From assembly GCA_964461635.1 (NCBI GenBank), contig CAYWVC010000001.1:1-64000 (forward strand): a stretch of 64,000 nucleotides of DNA. The letters are read 5' to 3'. Of the stretch, positions 7,863 to 14,734 are shown piece after piece (position 1 is the first letter of the stretch; every line of letters starts with the position of its first letter). A model generated the notes under the pieces. It did no database searches and was not told where the DNA came from. It saw only the letters and a program-made list of their open reading frames with translations. The stretch is from RGIG3994 sp964461635. GTDB lineage: Bacteria; Bacillota; Clostridia; Oscillospirales; CAG-272. A program made the translations under genes and the position numbers.

Positions 7863-10373
7863 TTGAAACAGTTTAACGTGACCGGGATGAGCTGTGCCGC
7901 TTGCAGTGCAAGAGTAGAGAAGGCGGTGTCAAATGTTAAGGGCGTTACGTCGTGTTCGGTGAGCCTTTTGACCAATTCGATGGGGGTCGAGGGCACTGCC
8001 GAGGACAGCGCGATCATCGCGGCAGTGGAAAAAGCGGGCTATGGTGCGACGCTTAAGGGGGGCGCGGCTTCGCCCGAAAGGTCTGCGGACGATCCCTTGC
8101 GTGACCGTGAGACGCCGAGGCTCGTTCGGCGACTTAGTGCGTCGGCGGTATTTCTGCTGTTGTTAATGTATATATCTATGGGTCATATGATGTGGGGCTG
8201 GTGGCTCCCGTCGTGGCTTGCCGATAATCATATTGCTATGGGACTTGCTCAAATGATCCTGTCTGCTACCGTTATGGTAATTAACCAAAAGTTCTTCATC
8301 AGCGGCTTTAAGGCATTGATCAAGCGTTCCCCGAATATGGACACCTTGGTCGCTCTCGGCTCCGCCGCGTCGTTCGGATGGAGCGTCGTAGTGCTTTTCC
8401 TTATGACCGACGCTCAGATGCGCGGCGATACCAACGCCGTTATGCAATATATGGATAGCTTTTATTTTGAGTCGGCGGCAATGATTCTTACCCTTATTAC
8501 AGTCGGCAAGCTGCTTGAGGCGCGATCGAAGGGCAAGACCACCGACGCGCTCAGGAGCCTTATGAAGCTTGCACCGCAGAGCGCGACCGTAGTGACCGAT
8601 GAAGGGGAGACCGTGGTGCCGATCGAACGCGTTAAGATAGGGGACGTTTTTGCGGTTCGCCCCGGGGAGAATATTCCGGTCGACGGCATAGTGATCGACG
8701 GTAGCAGTGCGGTAAACGAAGCGGCGTTGACGGGTGAAAGCATACCGGTGGATAAGCACGTCGGCGATCGGGTATCGGCGGCTACGGTCAATCAATCCGG
8801 ATATATAAAGTGTGAGGCAACCAGAGTCGGCGAAGATACCACCTTGTCGCAGATAATCAAGATGGTGAGTGATGCCGCCGCAACGAAGGCTCCGATAGCC
8901 AAGGTTGCCGATCGTGTTTCGGGAGTTTTCGTTCCGATAGTTATGGGCATTTCTCTCGTTGCGCTTGCGGTTTGGCTTATTATAACCGGGGATTTCGGAT
9001 ATTCGTTGGCAAGGGGCATATCGGTGCTCGTGATAAGCTGTCCTTGCGCGCTTGGACTTGCCACACCGGTAGCTATAATGGTCGGAAACGGAGTTGGGGC
9101 ACGAAACGGAATTCTGTTCAAAAATGCGTCTGCTCTTGAGGCGGCGGGAAAAACAAGGATAATTGCGCTTGATAAGACGGGTACTATCACAAACGGCGAG
9201 CCTCTCGTGACCGATCTGCTTCCCGCGGACGGTGTGTCGGAACGCGAGCTCCTTGAGCTTGCCGCGGCTGTCGAGGCAAAGAGTGAGCATCCCTTGGCGA
9301 AGGCGATATTGAAAAAGGGCGAGGAGCTTGGGCTTTCCGTGCCCGACGTATATGACTTTAAGGCTCTTACGGGAAGCGGAGTTTCCGGTAATGTCGGAGA
9401 TAGTCTTATCTTGGGCGGAAGCTTGAAATTCATATCGGAAGGTGTTGCGATAGACGACGGCGTGACACGTATGGCGGGAAGCTTGGCTGAGGACGGCAAG
9501 ACCCCGCTTCTGTTTACGCGCAACGGAAAGCTGCTTGGAATGATCGCGGTTGCGGATACGGTCAAGGCAGACAGCCCCGCCGCGATACGTGCCCTGAGAG
9601 ATATGGGAATCAGCGTGGTAATGCTTACGGGCGATAATGAACGCACGGCAAAGGCAATAGGAACCTTGGCGGGTGTTGACGAGGTGATAGCCGACGTTTT
9701 GCCCGACGGCAAGGAGGCTGTCATTAGGGAGCTTAAAAAGCAGGGCAGGGTAGCTATGGTCGGCGACGGCATAAACGATGCGCCCGCGCTTGTACGTGCC
9801 GACGTCGGTATAGCCATCGGTGCCGGTGCCGACGTCGCGATAGATGCCGCCGATATCGTCCTTATGAAAAGCTCGCTTGCCGACGTTCCCGCGGCGATAA
9901 GCCTGAGCCGCGCTACGCTGAGGAATATTCACGAAAATCTCTTCTGGGCGTTCATATATAACGGAATCGGAATACCCTTGGCGGCGGGATGCTTCGTGGC
10001 GTTCGGACTTACCTTAAACCCTATGTTCGGTGCGGCGGCTATGAGCCTTTCGAGCTTTTGCGTGGTCACGAATGCTTTGCGCCTGAACTTCTGCAATATC
10101 TACCGCGCACCAAGGCATCGGACTCATAGCCGTCAGACGGACGTTCACGCAACATTGACCCAAAACGTCTTGCGCGAGCAGACGGTACGTATCGACGGAA
10201 TGATGTGCGGCCATTGTGAAGCACGCGTAAAGGAAGCGCTTGAAGCATTGCCTTTTGTCACAAGTGCGAAGGCCGATCACACCAAAGGGGAGGCTCTGCT
10301 GAAGCTTAACGGCGAACCCTCCGATAAAGAGATCAAAAAAGCAGTGAAAAAAGCAGGTTATAAGGTGATATGA
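7863..10373 (+). CDS. copA: Copper-translocating P1B-type ATPase with HMA domains at both ends
   Basis: 836 residues. N-terminal heavy-metal-associated domain (GMSCAAC, C11/C14), a P1B transmembrane core with the metal-binding CPC (393-395), TGES loop, phosphorylation motif DKTGT starting at D437, SEHPLA nucleotide-binding motif and GDGINDAP hinge. A second HMA domain is appended at the C-terminus (MMCGHC, C782/C785) after a basic linker. It exports Cu(I) across the cytoplasmic membrane. The start is TTG at 7863, with AAGGAGAAGG just upstream. CopZ-like chaperones are usually separate genes, and the C-terminal HMA may take that role here. Confidence 0.93.
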   Translation: MKQFNVTGMSCAACSARVEKAVSNVKGVTSCSVSLLTNSMGVEGTAEDSAIIAAVEKAGYGATLKGGAASPERSADDPLRDRETPRLVRRLSASAVFLLLLMYISMGHMMWGWWLPSWLADNHIAMGLAQMILSATVMVINQKFFISGFKALIKRSPNMDTLVALGSAASFGWSVVVLFLMTDAQMRGDTNAVMQYMDSFYFESAAMILTLITVGKLLEARSKGKTTDALRSLMKLAPQSATVVTDEGETVVPIERVKIGDVFAVRPGENIPVDGIVIDGSSAVNEAALTGESIPVDKHVGDRVSAATVNQSGYIKCEATRVGEDTTLSQIIKMVSDAAATKAPIAKVADRVSGVFVPIVMGISLVALAVWLIITGDFGYSLARGISVLVISCPCALGLATPVAIMVGNGVGARNGILFKNASALEAAGKTRIIALDKTGTITNGEPLVTDLLPADGVSERELLELAAAVEAKSEHPLAKAILKKGEELGLSVPDVYDFKALTGSGVSGNVGDSLILGGSLKFISEGVAIDDGVTRMAGSLAEDGKTPLLFTRNGKLLGMIAVADTVKADSPAAIRALRDMGISVVMLTGDNERTAKAIGTLAGVDEVIADVLPDGKEAVIRELKKQGRVAMVGDGINDAPALVRADVGIAIGAGADVAIDAADIVLMKSSLADVPAAISLSRATLRNIHENLFWAFIYNGIGIPLAAGCFVAFGLTLNPMFGAAAMSLSSFCVVTNALRLNFCNIYRAPRHRTHSRQTDVHATLTQNVLREQTVRIDGMMCGHCEARVKEALEALPFVTSAKADHTKGEALLKLNGEPSDKEIKKAVKKAGYKVI

Positions 10374-11365
10374 GCTATTCGGAGCCTAATCCCCAATGGC
10401 GCATAAGTTATAAGACCGACAAGGAAATGTCAAAGCAATGGCATATGAGCCGACGTCGGGTGATTGAGTTTTGCCTTGACGAAAAGATCAATGATATTAT
10501 CTCGGTGGATTGGTGGGCATATCGCATAGCGGATGATTTGCCCAAGCCAATACCGCAGAGAACTTACCTGCGGCAGATAGATGCCAAACAGCGTGAGTTT
10601 GCCTCGATCGATCCGCCCGATAAATTCGTCGTTCAGTGGATGGAGAACGAGCTCATTGCCGGCTTCATCTACCATACCAACCGTATATGCGGCAGCTTGC
10701 TTACCTTTGACGACACGGTCAACGTTTTGAACGGGGCGGAGGTCAATGCCAGATTTCCCGAAGACGTTGACGCAGTTATAAGACAAAGGGACGCTTTGCT
10801 TTATCTTCGGTCTGCCGCTCGGAACGGCGAAACGCTTTCGCACGAGCTTATCAAACACGTTCATTATTTGCTGATGAACGGCAAATGCGAATCCGCAGGT
10901 GATTATCGCACAAGGCGAGTGGGTCTTGAGACCGGGGATCTTACGATCCAACCGTATAAGGAAATTACGAAAAAGATCCGGAAGCTGATCTCCGAAAATG
11001 CCCGTTCCTGCAAAAAGAATATGCCTGCCGCCATGCGGATGGCGAGACTCTATCTGACGTTTTTGGATATGAGACCGTTTTACGACGGTAATCGCAGGGT
11101 TGCACGGTTACTTGTTAACTTTGAGCTTATGCGCGCGGGCTTCCCGATTATAATCGTGCGGTTTTGTGACAGTGCCCGCGTTTTCCGCGCCACTGAAACG
11201 TTCATCGAGCAAGGTAGCTTTGAGCATATGGCGGAGCTTATGGCGATGGCGATTGACCGAAGTCTGGATATCTACCTTCCGGTATACAAGAAGGTAGACG
11301 AGAACCGTAGGGCACCGCGCCGTCAATTATACAAACGGACGAAAAGAAAGATACAAAGCAGATGA
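10370..11365 (+). CDS. Fic-domain protein with degenerate active site
   Basis: 331 residues with a Fic/DOC fold. The motif region reads RPFYDGNRRVAR (235-246), against the family HPFx[D/E]GN[G/K]RxxR. The catalytic histidine is therefore Arg and the small glycine is also Arg. The inhibitory-helix region (TNRICGS, 103-109) has Cys107 where class II Fic proteins have the autoinhibitory Glu of SxxxEGN. Canonical AMP transfer is thus unlikely by the usual mechanism. A basic tail ends the protein. ATGA overlap (10370-10373) couples it to copA, which may only be operon economy. It may be a pseudoenzyme or use different chemistry. Confidence 0.75.
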   Translation: MSYSEPNPQWRISYKTDKEMSKQWHMSRRRVIEFCLDEKINDIISVDWWAYRIADDLPKPIPQRTYLRQIDAKQREFASIDPPDKFVVQWMENELIAGFIYHTNRICGSLLTFDDTVNVLNGAEVNARFPEDVDAVIRQRDALLYLRSAARNGETLSHELIKHVHYLLMNGKCESAGDYRTRRVGLETGDLTIQPYKEITKKIRKLISENARSCKKNMPAAMRMARLYLTFLDMRPFYDGNRRVARLLVNFELMRAGFPIIIVRFCDSARVFRATETFIEQGSFEHMAELMAMAIDRSLDIYLPVYKKVDENRRAPRRQLYKRTKRKIQSR

Positions 11366-11381
11366 CAGGAGGCACTTTGAA

Positions 11382-11852
11382 ATGAAGCTATTGCTGCGTC
11401 AGCGTATTTTTTCGTGGTTTGACAGCTACGATATCTATGATGAGGGCGGCAACACGGCGTATACCGTCCGCGGGCAACTTTCCTGGGGACACAGATTTCG
11501 CATTACCGATGCCGACGGGCGTGAGGTTGGCGAGATTGCCGAGCGTGTCCTGTCCTTTTTTCCGAGCTTTGATATCTATATGCACGGGGAGTATTGCGGC
11601 TGTATACGTAAGAGGTTCAGCTTGTTTAAGCCGGTCTTTGATATGGAGTTCAACGGGTGGCATATTGAGGGCGATTTTATGGAATGGGATTACAGTATAG
11701 TCGATTCCTGCGGTAACGATGTGGCGATCATATCAAAACAATTGTTCAATTGGTCCGATACATATGAGATCAACATAATAAAATCTACCGATAATCTGTC
11801 TGCATTGATGGTTGTTTTGGCAATTGATGCCGAAAAATGCTCCAGAAATTGA
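11382..11852 (+). CDS. LURP-one-related / YxjI-like protein
   Basis: 156 residues, beta-rich, with the repeated F(D)SYDIYDEGG / FPSFDIYMHG pattern of the LURP-one-related (Tubby-like C-terminal fold, YxjI) family. Function is unknown in bacteria; a lipid- or membrane-associated role is sometimes proposed from the Tubby fold. No signal peptide and no membrane helix. ACAGGAGG lies upstream of ATG 11382. It is 16 bases after the Fic gene and presumably co-transcribed with it. Confidence 0.75.
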   Translation: MKLLLRQRIFSWFDSYDIYDEGGNTAYTVRGQLSWGHRFRITDADGREVGEIAERVLSFFPSFDIYMHGEYCGCIRKRFSLFKPVFDMEFNGWHIEGDFMEWDYSIVDSCGNDVAIISKQLFNWSDTYEINIIKSTDNLSALMVVLAIDAEKCSRN

Positions 11853-12040
11853 CGCTGTAGAGGCACATAATGTTGACGCAAAATGTACGCAATATTAAAA
11901 TTGGTTTCTAAATATAAAACTTGAGAAAAACGAGGCTAAAAAGCCCCGAAAATCGCCTATTTTCGAATCGACTTTTTTCGCTTTTTGACCGTGATATAAT
12001 GGAGTTGACCTCTCAATGAGGCAGAAAGGTGGAAAAAGAG

Positions 12041-12376
12041 ATGACATCAGAAACAAGAGTTCCGATTCGATCGGGTTCTGCACGGCAGAACGAGGTTCAA
12101 ACGGTCAAAGTATTGCGCAGAGCAATATGCGAGACGGCAAAGCCGCACACGGAGTATTTACTGTTGGAGCTTGAATCGCCCGATCGCACGGATTACGCCC
12201 TCGCGGTCGGCGAGACGGATTATCGTGTACGGATCTTCAATGACCGGGCTTCGGCTGAACGGGTATTTGAGACTGTATCCGAAAACGAAGTTGCGAGTTA
12301 CGTGCTTGACGAAATTTTGCACGATCTCGGATATGAATCTCCGTATGACGGAATTCTACTGACCGATCCGGCGTGA
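12041..12376 (+). CDS. Small DUF6514-like protein of unknown function
   Basis: 111 residues from ATG 12041, which has AAAGGTGG eight bases upstream. An in-frame GTG at 12029 would add four residues. Acidic, no signal peptide or helix. The layout (short strands, a central YALAVGETDYRVRIFNDR segment, then an EVASYVLDEIL helix) resembles the small clostridial DUF6514 family, but I cannot be certain. A TATAAT lies at 11995-12000 without a clear -35. It is transcribed alone and ends at a strong terminator. Confidence 0.6.
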   Translation: MTSETRVPIRSGSARQNEVQTVKVLRRAICETAKPHTEYLLLELESPDRTDYALAVGETDYRVRIFNDRASAERVFETVSENEVASYVLDEILHDLGYESPYDGILLTDPA

Positions 12377-12387
12377 GCTTTCATTGA

Positions 12388-12427
12388 ATCGGTCGGGCAT
12401 CGCTTATGCGATGCCCGACCGATCTTT
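12388..12427 (+). terminator. Strong intrinsic terminator
   Basis: A perfect 16-bp stem, ATCGGTCGGGCATCGC (12388-12403) with GCGATGCCCGACCGAT (12408-12423), four-base loop, then CTTTTAT. It separates two convergent genes; the T-run favours the plus strand. Confidence 0.92.
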
Positions 12428-12951
12428 TATATTCCGTAGCTTCCGGTTATCGGATCTTCAAAAATTCCGAGCTGCGGGGGTATGAAGGTAAATACTATAA
12501 ACGAGACGGCAATGAGACAAAGCACCGCAAATGGGGCGATCCGCGTTCTGAGGTCCGCCGTGCCGTGACGGAAACGCCGGGCCTCGTAATAATATTCAGC
12601 AGCGGCGGCGATGAAGAATATTGCGATATTGACCCAATCGGGCGATCTCCCTATCACGCCGTTGTACGTGTAGAAAATGACCGGTATTAAGGTCAGACCG
12701 AGAACGGATCCGCTGAGCTTTATGCCCCAATAAGACGGTACGTCCTTGAAGAAAAAGCTTTGTACAATAGCATAGATGAAAGTGGGAAAGAATAAAAGCT
12801 TCATATGTTCCCACGTGGATTCGTTTACCCCCGAAAACGGGGCGAGCAATATGCAATTTCCGGTCCATTCGTATAAAAAGTGCAATAGTGTTCCGACTAA
12901 CGAGGTCGTTGCAAACCCCATAAGCTGCCAAAGTCCTATAGATTTTTTCAT
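12427..12951 (-). CDS. DUF6512-like integral membrane protein
   Basis: 174 residues with about five hydrophobic helices and a conserved-looking N-terminal half (LLHFLYEWTG, GVNESTWEHMKLLFFP). It resembles the small clostridial DUF6512 membrane family, which has no known function. A Shine-Dalgarno AGGTAAG lies before the start. It stands alone, convergent with the preceding small gene. Confidence 0.7.
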   Translation of the reverse strand: MKKSIGLWQLMGFATTSLVGTLLHFLYEWTGNCILLAPFSGVNESTWEHMKLLFFPTFIYAIVQSFFFKDVPSYWGIKLSGSVLGLTLIPVIFYTYNGVIGRSPDWVNIAIFFIAAAAEYYYEARRFRHGTADLRTRIAPFAVLCLIAVSFIVFTFIPPQLGIFEDPITGSYGI

Positions 12952-13033
12952 ACTTACCTCACAATAGTATTTTTCAAATTTATATTATTCGGACATTGGC
13001 TGAACTATGACTTCAAGCCTTCGGACAAACGTA

Positions 13034-13069
13034 TAAAAATCGGCAGTCGCTAAGAAGCGACTGCCGATT
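13034..13069 (-). terminator. Intrinsic terminator of the Ldh-family dehydrogenase gene
   Basis: Read on the minus strand: ATCGGCAGTCGC, loop TTCTTA, GCGACTGCCGAT, then TTTTATAC. Lies 20 bases beyond the dehydrogenase stop. Confidence 0.9.
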
Positions 13070-13088
13070 AGGTTTAATATTTCGGGGA

Positions 13089-14198
13089 TCAGTCCTCGAA
13101 GGGGAAGTGATACTGATCGAGGTGAAGCTCGTTGCGAACCGCGATGAGCTCCTTCTGAACTGCGTCGTTGATCGGAACGCCGTTCTTTCTGGCAAGGCGT
13201 ACGTCGAATTCCTTCTCGCCCGCGGTGTAGATGCGGTCTGCACCGGGAGCCTTCTCGGATGCACGAAGAGCGCGGCAGATATCGCCGGCGGTCTTTCTGA
13301 AGGTGCACTCGCCCATAAAGTGATCGGTGTCGATGGCAAAGAAGAAGTGTCCGAGGTGGAACTGCTTCTTGGAGCCGTCCTCGGCGATACCCGAAAGCTG
13401 CTTCATGAAGGGACCGCCGGTGAGAGCGGCAGAGAGGATCTCAACGGTCGCTGCGTAGCCGTAGCCCTTGTAGCCCGCAAGCTCCTCGCCTGCGCCGCCG
13501 AGCGGGCAGAGAGCTGCTTCGCCGGTGTTGAGCTCCTTAAGGATAGCGTCGGAATCGGTGTGATACTTGCCGTCACGGCCGATGACCTGACCCTCGGGAG
13601 TGTTCTTGCCGATTCTGGAGTAATATTCGATCTTACCGCGCTGAACGATCGAGGTAGCGCAGTCAAGGATGAAATCAAAGGGCTCGTCGGTGGGGAGTCC
13701 GAAGGTAAGGGGGTTGGTGCCCATCATATTCTCTACGCCGAAGGTAGGAGCAATGGAAGGACGGGCGTTGGTTCCGGTGATACCGATGCAGCCGCACTTG
13801 GTTGCCATGGTAGCATAGTAGCCGGCGATGCCGTAATGGCAGGAGTTCTGAACGGCAACGCCGCCCATACCGTACTTCTTGGCCTTTTCGATAGCCATGC
13901 TCATGGCCTTGTGACCAACGACCTGACCCATACCGTCGCCGCCGTCGAGAACTGCGGTGCACTCGGTTTCCTTAAGTACCGTGATGTTGGTAACGGGGTT
14001 CTGGATACCCGCCTTGATTCTGTCAAGGTAGATGGGCTTGAAGCGGTTTACACCGTGGGATTCAATGCCGCGCTTGTCGGACTCAAGGAGCACGTCCGCG
14101 CAGATGATAGCATCCTGACGGGGAATGCCGTAGCCGACGAAAGAGTCGACAACAAAATTAGTTATTGTTGTCCAATCGACAATGTTGTTCTTTGCCAT
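13089..14198 (-). CDS. Malate/L-lactate (Ldh family) NAD(P)-dependent dehydrogenase
   Basis: 369 residues of the Ldh_2 family (malate, L-lactate, ureidoglycolate and 2,3-diketogulonate dehydrogenases; not the classical Rossmann LDH). Recognised from RGIESHGVNRF near residues 43-52, the active-site NSCHYGIAGYY with H121, and MGTNPLTFGLPT. It reduces or oxidises 2-oxo/2-hydroxy acids in the cytoplasm; substrate cannot be decided. GGAGGAAAAAA precedes the ATG. The gene has its own promoter and terminator. A small hairpin (GAAAGCTTAGCTTTC, 14211-14225) sits in the leader. Confidence 0.9.
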   Translation of the reverse strand: MAKNNIVDWTTITNFVVDSFVGYGIPRQDAIICADVLLESDKRGIESHGVNRFKPIYLDRIKAGIQNPVTNITVLKETECTAVLDGGDGMGQVVGHKAMSMAIEKAKKYGMGGVAVQNSCHYGIAGYYATMATKCGCIGITGTNARPSIAPTFGVENMMGTNPLTFGLPTDEPFDFILDCATSIVQRGKIEYYSRIGKNTPEGQVIGRDGKYHTDSDAILKELNTGEAALCPLGGAGEELAGYKGYGYAATVEILSAALTGGPFMKQLSGIAEDGSKKQFHLGHFFFAIDTDHFMGECTFRKTAGDICRALRASEKAPGADRIYTAGEKEFDVRLARKNGVPINDAVQKELIAVRNELHLDQYHFPFED

Positions 14199-14246
14199 AT
14201 TTTTTCCTCCGTGAAAGCTTAGCTTTCAATAAATTTTGGTATGTTA

Positions 14247-14275
14247 ATTATATCACAATCCTTTTTACTTTGCAA
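14247..14275 (-). promoter_or_regulatory. SigA-type promoter of the Ldh-family dehydrogenase gene
   Basis: On the minus strand TTGCAA (14275-14270), 17-base spacer, TATAAT (14252-14247), about 50 bases upstream of the start codon. Confidence 0.75.
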
Positions 14276-14469
14276 TACATTTTTCGATACTCGGGCATTT
14301 TTAGTAGGTAGTTATAATATAGTTGAGTTTACATCGCTTTTTATAGGTCATTTTTTACTGCCGGGCGAAACAGTACCTCGCTTGGCGAATAACTTGTCGA
14401 AAAAGATAAAATTTCCGTTTTATATGGTTATCAACAAAAAATGAATTGAAAAATCGGTAAAAATGATAG
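14276..14469. other. AT-rich intergenic stretch, no gene seen
   Basis: About 190 bases of AT-rich sequence between the minus-strand dehydrogenase promoter and the small RNA promoter. A possible 67-residue reading frame here has no ribosome site or recognisable product. I see no further structure. Confidence 0.6.
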
Positions 14470-14498
14470 TTTACAAATGCGGGAGGATGTGGTATAAT
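14470..14498 (+). promoter_or_regulatory. SigA-type promoter of a small RNA
   Basis: TTTACA at 14470-14475, exactly 17 bases, TATAAT at 14493-14498. No reading frame with a ribosome site follows before the terminator at 14613-14629. Confidence 0.8.
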
Positions 14499-14504
14499 CT
14501 TCTC

Positions 14505-14629
14505 ACCGGATCGCGCCATGGGCCAATAGGCACGTTTCGGTTATAAATCACAGCGGACACGGGTTTGCGGCGGAATATCAATCTTATGATATCACCTCGC
14601 CACGGGCAGTCACCGCTGTGCGTTTTTTT
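14505..14629 (+). ncRNA. Candidate independent small RNA, about 125 nt
   Basis: Bounded by a consensus promoter and a Rho-independent terminator (CACAGCGG 14549-14556 pairing with CCGCTGTG 14613-14620, then CG and seven T). The 5' part folds as a long hairpin (CCGGA/TTCGG outside, CGCGCC/GGCACG inside, 11-nt loop). An 8-nt AU-rich linker (TTATAAAT) follows. The 3' arm is a long structured stem with an internal loop that has CACGGG on both sides and an ATATCA/TGATAT tip. It does not match any riboswitch, 6S, SRP or tmRNA pattern that I recognise. The lon gene downstream has its own promoter, so this is more likely a trans-acting RNA than a leader. Confidence 0.6.
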
Positions 14630-14653
14630 ATTGTAAAAAATCATTCGTAACGG

Positions 14654-14682
14654 TAGAAAAAAAGTCGGAAGTGTGATATAAT
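14654..14682 (+). promoter_or_regulatory. Probable promoter of lon
   Basis: TAGAAA at 14654-14659, 17-base spacer, TATAAT at 14677-14682, about 50 bases upstream of the lon start. I see no CtsR or CIRCE element. Confidence 0.6.
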
Positions 14683-14734
14683 ATAAAATCAGATAATTAT
14701 AATCGCTTTTTGTTGCACGTTGAAAGGAAAGATA

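Noticed and set aside
8163..9932. A 589-codon open frame on the minus strand opposite copA
   Set aside because: Antisense to a complete P-type ATPase; composition and lack of a start site mark it as a shadow.
10370..11365. Treating the Fic gene as a toxin of a Fic toxin-antitoxin pair
   Set aside because: No small antitoxin gene is adjacent, the catalytic His is absent, and the neighbour is a copper ATPase.
13107..14222. A 371-codon open frame on the plus strand opposite the dehydrogenase gene
   Set aside because: Antisense shadow; the minus-strand gene has promoter, ribosome site, terminator and family motifs.
14241..14444. A 67-codon frame in the gap before the small RNA
   Set aside because: No ribosome site, very AT-rich, no recognisable product; hydrophobic composition is what random AT-rich sequence gives.
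14505..14629. Reading the small RNA as a known riboswitch or as 6S/SRP RNA
   Set aside because: I compared it from memory with conserved cores of TPP, SAM, purine, fluoride, c-di-GMP, ZTP, guanidine, T-box, 6S and SRP RNAs and found no match; no regulated gene follows directly.
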